From the NCBI RefSeq assembly GCF_029227915.1, contig NC_079879.1, positions 13,766,001-13,830,000 on the forward strand: 64,000 nucleotides of DNA. Direction: 5' to 3'. Under the pieces are notes generated by a model. The model was not told the DNA's origin, searched no databases, and saw nothing but the letters and a program-made list of their open reading frames with translations. Below are positions 1-13,153 of the stretch, in pieces. How positions within the stretch are numbered: position 1 is the stretch's first letter; each line of letters starts with the position of its first letter. The DNA is from Hydractinia symbiolongicarpus (Eukaryota; Cnidaria; Hydrozoa; Anthoathecata; Hydractiniidae). The position numbers were made by a program, and so were the translations under genes.

Positions 1-2704
1 ATGTTGAAGCTTGACACAGCAAAGTTAATATAAAAGGTGGTATGGTTAAATTTTAAATCTCATACCTTATTTTTTGGAAGTGACTTGATTTTTCCCCTAC
101 CAAAATTTCCCCCGTTTATTTTTATCCCGACTAGTACTTTTACCCGATTTTTTTATACCTAACTAAAAATTTACCCCGATTTTTTTATACCTAACTAAAA
201 ATTTACCCCGATTTTTTTCTTTTATTCTAAACTTTTTTTCTCATTGTTACCACCTTAATAAGGAAGATTAAAAAAAGGATCGGGACATAAATAAACATAA
301 TGGAAACAAAAAGAAACAACATTTTGTGTTTAAACAAACCTGAAACAATCATACAACTATAACATCAATAGTCCGTTTAAGATGCTGACTTTACAATTAG
401 TGCAAAAAACGACATAATTGTTTTGGACTAGATTTTTGTACTTATTCTCGTAGTTGTTTTTGTATGAAAAACATAGATAGATAAATAAAAAAAATTGATT
501 CAAATTCTCTTGGGAGGTTATCTACAGGAATATCAAAAATTAGTCGGGGAAAGTGTCTTATTTGAAAAATTAGTCGGGGAAAAGTGACTTATTTTTCAAA
601 AGTGACTTGATTTTTCCCTGACTAAATTTTAATCCGACGAAATTTTCCCCCGACTTTTTTTTTCCGATAAGATATCTGCTAAGCTGAAAAATAAAACAAG
701 AAGAAAAACAATGATATTAATTGATATCAGCGGTAATGTTAATATTTCTATTGTTGGTTGATTTAAAATGATCAAAAATTTGAGAGTGGATGGCTTTTTT
801 TACACAAAGTAAGTTTTCTTGTTTTTGTTTCCTTTTTGGTTTAATACAATTAACTGTGGCGGCTTTATGCAAAAGGACGCTTTTTGGACGTTGTCTCTTA
901 AATTACGTTAAAAATTAAAAGAACGCTGTATTGCTAATGTTATTATTAACATTTATAATATTCATGCAGCTTTACAAAGACGTCCAAACTCCAAATGCTT
1001 TAAAAATGTTCATGATCTTGAAGACAACACAAGAGATCACCAACATTACGACGAAAGATTTCATCAACATTACGACAGCGATTTATGCATTTACAACTAC
1101 AATCTTGTTGGAAATAAAACCACACCCCCTCTTTTATTCATCCAGTATCCGTTTGTGTTACTTTGACCCAACACCCAAATTTTTTTATGACTAATGGCTA
1201 ATATTTCGGTTAAGCAGTAAACATATAGAATATCAAAAAACTGTAAAAGTTTTGTTTTCATTTTATCTTAGCTGACCATCAGGACGAATACACACGACTA
1301 AGTGCAATGCGGGAGTACCACAGGCTAATGACACTAAATTAATAAGTTAATAATTTGATAAAAAAAGTTATTCAGACCACGGTTATACCTTAAAATTAAT
1401 TTTCACGAAAGGATTAGCGCATTTTGTGAAAATGAGTTCTCGCGAAAACATTTATTTATTAAAAACCTTAATTCACTTAAGGTACATTTCCTTTAACCAA
1501 TTCTTTTCAGTTCCATGTACGTGCTAAAAAACGTCAGACCAAATGGAACTGTCATATTTTTTTACATTCGTATAGTACACCGCCGTGTCTCAACCCTAGA
1601 TTTCGACCTGTCCAGGAAGTAACGCCTCTTCTAATTTATCTCTGACGATAGCATCTTGGTTTGATTAGACAAAGTAACAGTCTACCAAAAAGTCGTATTA
1701 TCTCCAATACCTCGTTTAACTTCGGCTTATAATATTAATTTCACCGGAACCTTTTTTTACCTATAAAAAAGCTACCACAAAATTTTCAGCAATCTAATTA
1801 AAACATGATCAAAAATGGCGCAATACCTCAACATAAAGCTGGGATGTCAGGAGTTTTAAACTGCTGACTCCGAAAATATTGAAGAAGTTGAAGCATTTCT
1901 ATAAAGTGGGGAACATAGCTCAATGGACTTTCATAAAATTCGCTACAAAGTTAAGAAATGTCAAGACCAATTCCAATATGTTTCTCATAAAAAAGCACGT
2001 TAGAAATATAATGTAACTTTACACTTTATATCTGCTGGCGTGTTCCGTCATGTGATAGGATGCTTCTCACGTAGAAGGTTATGTTCTTTACACTATAAAA
2101 GTGTTTCTTGTATTCGTTACCCTTAAGAGTTAAGGTTGTAATGTTTTAGCCAAGAAAAAATATTTTTAATCTCTTTTTTGTTAAAGTTTTGTGTAATATG
2201 TTTGTGTATGCACGTCCATGTCTTATATGACGTACACGTTTTTTGTAAGCAAGATCTTATGAGCAACACGTGGTTAAATTCTTTCAGAAAACGGTACAAC
2301 TTGCAGCCAGCCTAGATAAATGAAAAAAGAAGATTGACAAACAACAGTCTTTTTTTGGTCTTTAAGTCGCAAGTTTGTACCACAACAAAAATAATTAAAA
2401 ATGAAGTTTGATTTCGATTGGCATACAAACACGTGCATTTGGTTTTCCCAAACATAGAAAGTCAGCAAGAGACAAGCAAGCAACAGTTGAGCATGTAAAA
2501 CACGAAAACTTAACAACATTGAGCCTCCACCCAAATTTTGTGTTTCATATAAAAATGTGTATGTAAGCAACAAAAAATAAAGTCTATTGCTAGAATTACA
2601 AAAGAGTGAAAGTAATTTCTTATACTACAAAATATTCTTAAATAATGCTTCAACATTAAGATATTGTTATTACTATTCTTTATTACTTTATTAGCCAGAT
2701 AGTT
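1..2704. other. Non-coding AT-rich region, no gene recognised
   Basis: I see no convincing exon here. Open frames such as 931-1194 are low-complexity and have no splice or domain support. A 32 bp unit containing cccgatttttttatac is repeated about 2.4 times at 141-217. A related phrase, aagtgacttgatttttccc, occurs near 79 and again near 599, so 1-660 may be the remains of a repeat. Confidence 0.5.
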
Positions 2705-5031
2705 TCACGTGGTATATTTTGGCGGACGCGTCGCATATTTATGTGGTATTTCGAGTATCTTGTATATATGAGTGTCATCCGTTTCTGCATACATGCTTTC
2801 TCCTTGCGTCATCTCAACGTTGCTTTTTGTTGCAGATTCACTGTCATATTCTTGCTGAAATTCCACATCCAATCCGTTATCTAGTTCCCTCACCTTGCTT
2901 TGAGGTGGTTTATCCTTGTATTGTGGTGCATCACATCTTGACGGTAATTCATACACACAATTTTCTTGTGCATTAGTCGGACTGCTTGGTGTTGTGCATC
3001 CTTCATTTTCAATTCCATTTGGGTAACCAAAGTTTAAGGCTTTATATGGACTAACTGGGATGTTATTAACATCTAAAGGTGTATAAAAAGTAGTTTTCCC
3101 TCCAAAACGCTGATTTTTTTCTCTTCGCTTTTGCTGTATTATGTGTCTTGCCTGTTGTTGTTGTTGTTGTTGTTGCTGCTGTTGATGCTGTTGTATTTTT
3201 CTCTGCTTTTTTTGTCTTTCGAAGTCTTGTTGTTCTTTTCTAAAACGATTTATCATAGATATTAATGATCAAACTGAGCACATTCCATCCACATGTAATT
3301 TCATTACAATGATTTCCTTGCAGCCTCATTGATTAAAAGTTAATGCCTTAAATATTAATGCATTTCCTCTAATAAGTACAAGGCCCTCCACTGTAAGTAT
3401 TACCCTAAAAATGCTGTTTAACACCTCTATCTAATTAGCGCCCTGTTATTAATCAGCTTACTTACGAAAATGTTAGTTATTGAAAATTAATAACTTTCCA
3501 GCACTAACTAATTAGCATAGGTTCAGGAAAATGCAGAATTTGCTATCTAGACAATTTTTCCCCTAAAACGTTTTGATGAAAGATCACTAACTGCAGCTCC
3601 ATCTTTTTCTTTATTCCTTTATTATTAACCATTAGATGACGGGTCACCTAAATAACCAGGCAGAAACAGCCATTATTTCAAAAAGTACCCCGCACGTGTT
3701 AGAAAAAAGATGAATTGGGCTACCCAACTACACCAAATATTTTTTTAACCATTAAATGCAGCTCAATTTTTGGAAAGCTGATTATTTTTTGACCAAAGAT
3801 AAGGGTCATTGTTTTATTCCACACCGATCGTCTTCTACATACTAACAACAAGTTAACTAGCTTCGTTCTGTATTGAATACTACTACAAGCTTCGTTCTGG
3901 AATGAATACTACTACAAGTTAACTAGCTTCGTTCTGTAATGAATACTACTAGCAAATAATACACTTACTTTTTTCTTCGTCGATACTGCATTCCAATTGT
4001 ACCAGTCAAAACTATTGCCAGCAAAATCAATATGGCAGTGAACGTCGCAACTATAACAGTTTTCATCGAATCCTTCTGAGATGTGTGTTGTGTTAACTTC
4101 CCTGTCATGTTTGCTGGATTCATATATTTAGTAGAAGTTTGTAATGTTGGAAAATAGCCTGAACAACAAATAAAGTAATTCGAACAAGACTTTGATTAGG
4201 TATCGTAAAAGTAACAATTGTTAGAAGTAATCCCAAAAAGGTGCAGATGCAGTACCTTTTGTGTATTGTAAAAATTTCTTTGATGCTGGACCATGACCTA
4301 AATTGTAAATAAATTATGCACCAGCAAAGAATGATTTTGAACGTATCAAACCAAATAATTTAGTTCAGACGAATGGAATTACCTCTATTCGTGTACTGTA
4401 TGGATATCTTTAATGTTGTATTCTGATCTAAAAGAAAATATATTTATTAAAAATAAACAATACGATTAATAACAATAATAAGTTACAATGAAGGAAATTT
4501 ACCCAACATGAGGTCATTGCAGAGATCTTTGTCGCAGCAATATGCCTACAAAAGAGAGGATATGTAGAAGTCAAGCTGTCTTGTGGTTTTAGCTTTAATT
4601 GAATTATCAATGATGTATACCTCGCATGAGAGTAAATGGGCTGTACTTTGTAGTTTGTGATTCTTTTTCACTCGTTCCCAGTGCTTCTTACATTGTTCTG
4701 CACATTTTCCAGTCAGTTTAATACAGTCCCATATCTCAAAACTGGACCTCCTACCAATCGTTTCAAATGTCCCCTTTGCTACACTACACACATGTTCGTT
4801 AGATGAGCATTCCTTTTCAATCTGTTGTTGAGACTGAGATTCAAATTTAAAGCTTCGCAAACACTTTAGGCTTTCACCTAAATAAAAAAATAGAAAAAAA
4901 TGTGTTTACTTTGTAATATTAATTAAACAATATACCTTTAAAAGTTGCGAAAGACAGAAAAGATACAAAAATATACCTGATCTGAGAGCAAAAATAATTA
5001 TCAATATAACGAAACGCATCGAGACATGCAT
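2705..5031 (-). CDS. Ly6/uPAR-domain single-pass receptor with polyQ and tyrosine-rich tail
   Basis: Spliced as complement(2705..3239, 3969..4158, 4256..4297, 4383..4427, 4503..4545, 4621..4877, 4977..5031), giving 388 aa with every phase matching and GT-AG at every intron. Residues 1-18 look like a signal peptide. Residues 24-114 form one Ly6/uPAR (three-finger) domain with ten cysteines, opening LKC and closing CCDKDLCND, the family hallmark. Two short exons make a stalk, and residues about 181-203 are a transmembrane helix followed by RRRKK. The ~180-residue cytoplasmic tail starts with a polyQ run (about 226-240) and has YELP (307), YAET (361), YKIL (370) and a C-terminal YATRPPK. Three-finger domains bind proteins outside the cell. 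Signalling through the tail is inferred. It is the paralogue of the gene at 9478-11965, with the same domain order and an identical 43 nt last Ly6 exon. Confidence 0.85.
3838..3956. repeat. Short tandem repeat inside receptor intron
   Basis: About three copies of a unit built on agcttcgttctgNaatgaatactactacaa lie in the intron between the transmembrane exon and the tail exon of the first receptor gene. It has no evident coding role. Confidence 0.7.
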
Positions 5032-8000
5032 GTTAGCTCTGATATGTTTTAAATTGTGGAAGTTAGCTCTAATTTACTCACTTGATGGTCGTTAAATCTA
5101 GCGTGCATGACTAATTACACATTAATTAATTGCACTGCTATAGATGGTCATAAATGCTTGAACGTCGTGAAAATTAGTAATATGTGGAGAGAATTTTTCA
5201 CTACTAATACTTTTTGTTTCTGGTGTATTTATAAAAAAGGTTGATTTTACTTACACAATTCTAAATCTTTAAAAAATGAATTAAAAAACACCATTTCAGT
5301 ATAATCACATGTTTTAGAGTTAAATTTTTGGCTGAAAACAGTGCGGAAGTGATGTATACGATCAGCACTTCTTAAGAGATAGTTAAAAAAACTACGTTTT
5401 GTTGATTTTTGACTTGACAGTTGTTTATAATGAAAACGGGTAACTTAAAGTTTATAAATAAACTGTTTTGTCAATATGTCGCATTATTATGCATGATTAT
5501 CTAGAAAACATTTCCTTTTTAAATTTTCCTTTTTAATTTATCAACTGTGATATGTATGGCCTTCAATGTATTTTAACCTTGGGCGGGATACAGAGTACAT
5601 TTTGCGTACCTTTTAGTTCTGTCTCTGAACTTTTACATACTTTACATTACATTCCATTATACGGTTGTAATTTTAATTTTATTTGGGACGTACTGGGGAA
5701 TTTGCGCTAAATCTCTAAAGATTTATAACGCATTTTCTTTCATAATTGATCAAAAATGGTTATATTTATTAAGAAAAGTTTTTGCTATATTGTGTTTGGA
5801 GTTTTGAACCCACACAACCGAGGTGAATTCCGAAAAGCCCAGTCGAGTAGGACAGAAGTAAAATCAAACAACTCAACAAAATTTGACATTTTAGTGTTAC
5901 GTCACTTTAAAAAAAAAATCAGCTGATCTTGCATTGTGAAAGAAAGAGCGTGGGTTCTAGCCTCACCTAGTGCGTTTGCCCATAGTAACCAAGCTCTGTA
6001 GGTCTTAGAAGAGCTTTAAAAACTCTAGAGCCGCCTTTGTGGTTCCTCCTGGAAACAATAAACAAGATATATATCCATCGACCAGTAAGGTTAACCACTA
6101 AAATATTACAACACTAATAATCAGTGCAAATTGATGTCGCAATTATAATTCAATGATTCAAATTAATCTTTCCCCATTGTGCATGATCATACGACCATAA
6201 AATCTTGGCCACATTACATGATTTTTCTGGGGATGAACACTTCTGCTATTTATATGAATATGCTAATAAATAGAGCTACTTTATTGCAGTAATCTTCTTC
6301 GTATTTCTTCTTAGCAAGATTTTGATGAATATTTCCTGCTTGTTATTATATGGTTATAAATTTTATGTAGATTTTCTTGGTGTCAAAAGTGGAATATATC
6401 TCCCTTTCTCTCCTAATGAGTTCAGTATAAAAGTTTTGATATTCTGCTGCTGACTTTAAGAAGATGTATTGCTCATGAGATATTCGAAACCTTACGAAAC
6501 AAGAACGGCGTCTGCAACGGCGTTCTCCAAATTTCTGTATAAAAAAACATGCCATTAATTGATACGAGAAATAATGGCTACTTTCAAAACTGCCAGAAAT
6601 GCGAAACTGACAAAGAAACTGACAAAAGCCGTTGAATATACAAGATTTGAAAAGTATTTTTATTCCCTTTCACTGTGTGCTTTTATCAGTAGTATTTTTA
6701 TACGACATTTTTATATTGTCAAAAGATCTGACATTCCACTTGCAACTTCAAAATGCTTCTTTTCTGTTCCAATAAAAATTCTGTTTTAGGGTTTACCCTA
6801 ATTCACTTATGCGCATTAAAATTATTTCCCGCCACATTTGATCCCGTTTTAATTTCATAAGGTATCTACTTATATGCGTACCGTGGTTCCAGTTGTTCTT
6901 TTAGCTTGATCTAGGATAATGAAACCAAATCTTAAAAGTATAAAAGTATTCCACAAAAAAACAGCGTTAGCTACTTATCTGAGAGAGTATGTTTTAACAT
7001 CCGGATAAGAGAATGCTTCGTGTTGGTTGGAGACCAATTTTAAAACATTGGTGAATCCTCAAACAACTTTTTGCTTGAATATAATTTTTAAAATTATTTG
7101 TATTTCGGTATTTGTTTTATTACCCTTTATAATCGTTGCGTGATTTTTATAATAAAGATAAGTTACGTACTTAACCTAAGTAAAAAAATTGTATTATTAT
7201 TTTTTTCTGAACAAAAACATCATCCATACTGAGAACGGTAGTACATCATATTACTGATACGACAACTGCCGAGAGTATGCTGATGTGTGTGTGTTTTTAC
7301 TCATTATTCTGTTGTTGTTACACTCTAGCTGCAATGGATCGCTTGATAGTCGAGCATTATATTTTAGAATTAAACATTTTCCACATCTAGATTTTTTATC
7401 AACAAAATAGATATCAAAATGTAGAAGGCGTTTATACTATACTTTATACTGCGGAAGCTTGTAGAAGATTTTACCTGAATGTGAGGATTCTGATCACTTT
7501 TCAATACGTTGTTACGTACATGGACTTCCATTTTTGTCTATTATGGTATTCTCGTGTACTAAGTTGTTGACTCCAATGGCTGTTTGAGCAACTCGCTACG
7601 TGCGTTATTGTCAGGTAGAAAAAAATACGGGACCAAAATTTACGTGAGGCAAAACTTTTATTTAGAAAAGATATGTTATGGAAAAGACCACATGCGCCTA
7701 ATTGTTTTTTCAAAGTTTATTATGCTGCGGTGAAAGGTAATTTTGTCACTACAAGGGAATTACTCCCGCTTCTATGTTTTCATTTTTGCATCTCATTAAG
7801 AAAAACCGTTATAAATATACATAGAGTAAAAATATCTGGATATTTTTCCTTGTTTGTTATAAAAACGCACAAATTTTAACTGAAGAAAATACTCGATATT
7901 TAATATTTGATAAATTAGCCTTTATTTCTTCTCCCGAAAACCCGTTTCTAAGTCATATGTTTTTTCGATGTAAACCCCTGTCTAGCTTCAAAAACGGAAC

Positions 8001-9477
8001 AGCGTTTCATGGCGGTATTAAATGTTGTCAAAGCTTAGTTGTTTAGCACAAAAAAAAACCTTTTCTTATATAAACAGTAGACTATATCTTATGCCCCGGA
8101 GACTAGCTTTAAAACTTCTGTAATTTCCTGGAGAGTCCTGGAAATTGTTAATGAAAAAGTGGGAAATATCCATGATTTTTTGTTTAATATGTCTGGACAA
8201 CTTTGTAAATATCCTAGATTTTATTGGAATTCAAGCTTTAAATTTAATTTTTATAATTAATACCTAATTAAAATCTACAGACCTATTTTTAACCGGAGTA
8301 ACTTACGAAAGTTGTTATGTAATGATACAATCATGGATTATCCTATAGCAAATATAATCTTAGAAAGGTCGATTTTTAAACAAATCGTCATCAAATGTTA
8401 CTATATGTTTTATTTATTTGCAGAGGTTCTTTTTATTCTTTTGTTCAAATATTGGGAAGCGGAAAGGCGTTATTAAAGCATCTCTATGCCTTTTGGGTCT
8501 TGTACTTCCAAAATATCTGTATGAATTTCAATAATAATTATTTTACACCATATGGTCCTGCTTGTGTACATTCAAGTATTTGTGCGCCTGTACACAAACC
8601 AACAAAGTGTTGTGAACATTAAAGAGTCATCTATTGGGACCAAATATAAAATCAATACGAGCTTTCGGTATTGAGTTTGTGGTAATTAATTTGATTATTT
8701 AAGTTTTTTTCGTGTGGGTAGTAATTTATGAGTATACCACTAATGATAATTACTTTCTTAAGGTCGCATTTTAATTGAATGTAAATTTTTACTGACTTTA
8801 AACAGCAATGATTTGTTTATCTAACGTACACCAATACCGCGTTACGCACTATTTTATTCACTTTGATTTCTGAGTAACTGACTTTTTCCTTTGTGTGTTG
8901 CCATTCCCTTCGTATATAATTCTAAAAATCCACAGTTAATTTATAGCCTGCTCGTTCTTCGCAATAAATCGAATTAATTGTTCCACAAAATCTTAAAGCA
9001 CTTGCGCGAAGTCAAAACATCATCATTGAAATTTACTGTGAAATAAGGTTAAGGCCTCGATTCCATTTCAATGCATTTTTCTCTGTATCGCAAAAAGGTC
9101 ATGAGTGTTTTGGTACTTTGACAAAATGAGAGATAACAAAAGCACCACATTACACTTCCTTATAATGATTTCTTATATGAATTATAATTACGGCATTTTT
9201 CGTTAAGTATGTTACGCTTTAAAACTTTAATACTGCAACCCATTGATCGTGAACAAACAAAGCCTTAAAATAAAGGTAAGTTCAAGAAACAGTTCTACAA
9301 GATGTGCGCAGAGTTAGCTATGTTGTATTTGCGCACATCGCCCTTAACAATTTAGCAAACCCTAGCTTGGGGACGATAATTTTTCTGGATTTTTTTTCAT
9401 TGTCTTTGCGTCATTTTTGAAATAGTATGCTCAACTTTTTCCCAAATTGTGTTAAACTTCTACCTTATATTTTCATG
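5032..9477. other. Spacer between the two receptor genes
   Basis: This 4.4 kb spacer is AT-rich and mostly without recognisable genes. I looked on both strands for further signal-peptide, Ly6 or transmembrane exons and found none. The only item worth annotating is the possible orphan exon at 6346-6539. Confidence 0.5.
6346..6539 (-). CDS. Possible orphan 3' exon with ITAM-like tyrosines
   Basis: A strong splice acceptor (pyrimidine run ending tatacag) directly precedes a frame open for 63 residues to a stop. It begins FGERRCRRRS, a basic juxtamembrane-like stretch, and continues with YIFL, then nine residues, then YTEL, which fits the ITAM spacing YxxL-x(6-12)-YxxL. It lies between, and on the same strand as, the two Ly6 receptor genes. 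I could not find a matching transmembrane or ectodomain exon upstream, so it may be a relic of a third receptor or a chance frame. Confidence 0.25.
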
Positions 9478-11965
9478 TCATTTTACGTGGAGATAATTAT
9501 CTTCGACTTTGTATAAATTCTGTGGTAAGCTGGGTGGTAGTTTTGGTGGTAGTTTCGGTGGTCGTGTAGCGTAGTGATATTCGTGTTCTTTCTCCAGTAC
9601 CATGTATGGTTGATTCGAGCATTCATAATCATCGTTCGTATCTTCTTTTATGTTCACATGCGTTTGCTGGGTACTTTTCTGCACGATTTCGTGTCTTCTT
9701 GTCATAAGGTCAACATAATTGACCTCGTATTCGTATTCAACGCTAGGTGGTATAACTTCATATCCGCTAGAGATATCATCGACCATTATCGAAACCATTG
9801 TGTTTGGATCATCTTTATTCAATGTTTGATTTTTTATTTCTTCTATGGAGCGGCGTGGTATTATTTTAAAATAAGAACCTGCATTAACGTCGTTCAGGTT
9901 CAATGATGCATAATTATCTGTCTTTTTCTTAAAATAATAAGAAATAGATATCTCTTTAATTATGCTGTTCGATTTCGAGATGATTATTTTAAAAGTATAA
10001 ATTTATTTGCGAAAGAATTTTTTCCGGAATTTGATTTTTTTTTGGGCCAAATATGCAAACATAAGTTTCGCAATCACTTTGGACCACTCAAAATAAGTTC
10101 TGCAAAAATTTTTATCCGCGAATAATTTGTACCTCAAGGTAGCCAAGGAAAACTCGATTTAAAAGTGGACATTAAAAACCTACTTGTAAAGTTGCATTTT
10201 AGGGACGGGAAATATATTTTTTAATTCACATCCCTACCTGTTTATCGTTATTCTCTCGTTGTGTCATTTGAATCTTTGGTTGGTGTTGGGTATCTTTTTG
10301 CACTTCATCTCCTGACCTACGGTAGAAACCTTGTAATAAAAAAATATCATTATCAAATTACAGAACACAATTTGTTTTCAAGTGATATTCTAGTTAAACA
10401 TATCTAGTTCCACAAAAGATCACCTTCTTTTCTTCCGAACAAATACAACAGCTACACCAAGTAACAAAACGCATAAAATCACCAGTATGATAGCTGACAC
10501 TGTGAATATGATTAATGTTTGTTTTGATTTGCTGCTCTTGTCACTTTTTGTATCATGTGTTGGCGATGACGCGACTTTTGTGAGATATTGAGATGCGGTG
10601 GTTATGGGAGCAATTGTCAGTTGGATATGTGTTGTTGGTGTTGTTGATATGTCTAGATGGGAAATTGCTTTTAAGTAAATTCTTGATAAAATTAGTGTGG
10701 CTTTGACCGTAGAAGTTCGGTTCTAATTTAAAGGTTGTATGTAGCACATTATTATGGCTGGATGACATATCATAGGTAGGCACAAATACGTAGGTGGCAG
10801 CAAATTGAGTATTTGGAGAAGCTTTATACAAACAGTCAAAAATCAATGTCGAAAAAAAAAGATTGAATTTCTTTTTATGTAGAAATTAATCGACACATTA
10901 AAGTTACTAAAAACGAACTTCTTTAATCCCAAGATATTGAAAAATTCTAAACTTTTGAAGGCCGTCTTTTATCGCGGCTGCAACCCTTTGTATAAGAAAA
11001 CAAAAACCTACCCGGGGTTAAGTCATTGCACATGTCAGTACGACAACAAGATGTCTAAACAAATTTTATCGCACATGAATATTCATTTACAATATCTTTC
11101 AGAATGTTTTTTCAAACAAAAAGTAAAACCTACATTGCATTTTAACAGTTTTGAGTTATTGACTTTGAACATTGTTTCAATACTTCGCCATGATGTTTGA
11201 CAGTGCGTTTTACAAGAAGAAACATATTCACACGACCAAATGTTCAAGTTATATATTTTGCCAAGCTCAGCAGTGAATGACAATGTTGATACAATACAAG
11301 AGTTGTATGAGGAGATGCATGTTTCTTCTCTTTGAAAATGATGAACACCATTCAGACGCAACTTCTTCAAGCATTTAAGGCTCGACCCTTCGTAAGAGAA
11401 AATGATGAATCTTTAATACATTTTGTAATTTTATTTTTATTTACTTAAAATGTTACTTTAGTAAGAACATGCTAGAAATTTAGTTCAGACTCATTTGAGG
11501 CTAGAAGGATAGAAATTCTATTTAAGTTATAATTTATTGGAAAACGATTATTGTTTAAATCATACAGAGAAGGCCGTAGCAAATAAATAATCTTCAACCA
11601 TTAAATATTCATTTTCTCAGAAAAACTTTGACGGAAAATATAAGATGAATACATAGAATATTATGAATATTAAAGGAACTTCAATTTTGGTCAACGGCTG
11701 GGTACTTCCACTAGTTTATAATAACAATTACAGGAATAAAGGCATAGAAAGGCTAAAGCTGTGATAACATTAAGTCAAATTTCCTGGTTTTATAACTACT
11801 GGTTAAAAATATAAGCACTATTATACACATGGGTGCATGATACATTCTAGTTAGTTTTTCTATAACATATAATTTTGCTTATTACTTTTTATGGAAGTAT
11901 CATAAATTTTTTTTACCTTTTTCAAAAACTGCAAGAAGTACAATAAGTATTACGTCTAACCTCAT
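9478..11965 (-). CDS. Ly6/uPAR-domain single-pass receptor with ITIM/ITAM-like, SH3-ligand tail
   Basis: Spliced as complement(9478..9927, 10238..10316, 10424..10652, 11012..11054, 11134..11387, 11917..11965), 367 aa, all phases consistent. Residues 1-16 are a signal peptide. Residues 22-111 are a ten-cysteine Ly6/uPAR domain from LKC to CCRTDMCND. A Thr/Ser-rich stalk follows, then a transmembrane helix at about 162-185 and RKKR. The ~180-residue tail has SGYEVI (Y274) and VNYVDL (Y289), both fitting the ITIM pattern [ILVS]xYxx[ILV] and together the ITAM spacing (11 residues between), plus YMVL (Y326). A proline stretch KLPPKLPPSLP resembles SH3 ligands, preceded by YATRPPK as in the paralogue. 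SH2/SH3 coupling is inferred from motif only. The cysteine spacing matches the gene at 2705-5031. Confidence 0.85.
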
Positions 11966-12330
11966 TGCTTCAGTCTTATATTTCCTCCACTAGCTTTTGC
12001 TGATTTAAATGTGTTTGTGTGGTCATTAGTGAAATTGTTAAGTATCTCATTAAACGTTGGTAAAGTCCCTCTTTCCAATTGTCGTACTGTGTATGCCAAA
12101 CCTAATTATGTGTACCTTAAATTGATTGATTTTTGAAAATCTCGCGAATTTTATCTATATTTACGAAAATTTGTGAAAATTTCTGAAAATGTCAATTCGC
12201 GATAAAAAAATATTTGCGAAATTACTAAAAATGGCTTTTTCGCTAAATTTAACTTAGTGAAACTCTCAATAAATAGGTCTAAAATGAAATAATTTTTTTG
12301 CTAAAAAACTTTATATGAATCAAAAAAATA
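11966..12330. other. Short non-coding gap upstream of receptor 2
   Basis: This should contain the promoter of the minus-strand receptor gene, but I see no clear TATA or other motif. The stretch at 12130-12260 has repeated phrases around gcgaaa/gcgaatt, similar in style to repeats in the dynein introns. Confidence 0.4.
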
Positions 12331-12449
12331 CGGTGGCCGAGAAGTGCATAAAAATAATGTTTAAATGCGTAAAAATAATCTTTAAATACGTAAAGAAAAT
12401 CTGACTCATCAGAAAACTTTGGGTGTTTTTCCTTGCAAGTAGCATGGGT

Positions 12450-13039
12450 AATAATGGTCGAATAATAACCCAAATGTTGTTGGGAAGTTCTTTTTAGATG
12501 CCATTAAAACATATTTTCCATAATTCCAAGAGTTGTGCGAACTGATTGTAGTACTGAGAATGGTGTTGTTGCCGCTGCGAAATCTTTTTTCCGAAGAAGT
12601 CATTTGGACGCACAGGCAGATGAAAAGTCCCACATCTATGAATCCTCGCATTCCAACCAGAGAATCGAGGCCTGGTGGTCCCAATTCCGGCGTGCAAAAG
12701 GGGATTACATGATCGGTATTTTAAAGATATGGTTGATAAAGGATTATACAATCCAGATCACCTTATTGAAAAAGAGTGTGCATGGTTATGTTTCTCGGAT
12801 ATTATCAGGAAATAGCTTCTTGAATTTAAAAACTAAAAGAACTGCCACTATTTACGGAAGTCAAAGAGCAGCAATGCCCATGGGAGGCCTGATGCACTTT
12901 TCTACTTTCCGACAATTGGATTTTCTGATCAATCCTTCCCAATAGACTTTGCCGATCTAAACAGCATTACAGATTACATCAATGAAAGCCTGTGTGAAGA
13001 AGTTGATAACGAATACATCAACTTCAATTTTCATTTATG
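12450..13039 (+). pseudogene. Integrase-core (DDE)-like ORF, frameshifted
   Basis: The frame at 12535-12720 contains RTDCSTENG and SHSNQRIEAWWSQFRR, the second Asp and the Glu region of a DDE/rve-type integrase core of the kind found in animal transposon-derived integrase-core proteins. The similar continuation is in other frames: FKDMVDKGLYNP near 12720-12760, then a stop, then PDALFYFPTIGF near 12885 running on to a stop at about 13037. At least two frameshifts and a nonsense codon therefore break it. The first catalytic Asp region should lie upstream and is not clear. It sits inside the inverted-repeat element at 12331-13630. Confidence 0.65.
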
Positions 13040-13153
13040 AATTACTAACACTAAATAGATGCGCTCTGTTACAATTGCTTCTTTTGTTTCCCATTTAAAC
13101 CTAGGAAAACAAAAGTGTCTTCGAAAGACCTATGTGAGCTTGCTTAGCCTTAT

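Noticed and set aside
931-1194. 87-residue open frame
   Set aside because: Low complexity, threonine/isoleucine-rich from repeated caacattacgac phrases, no splice or domain support.
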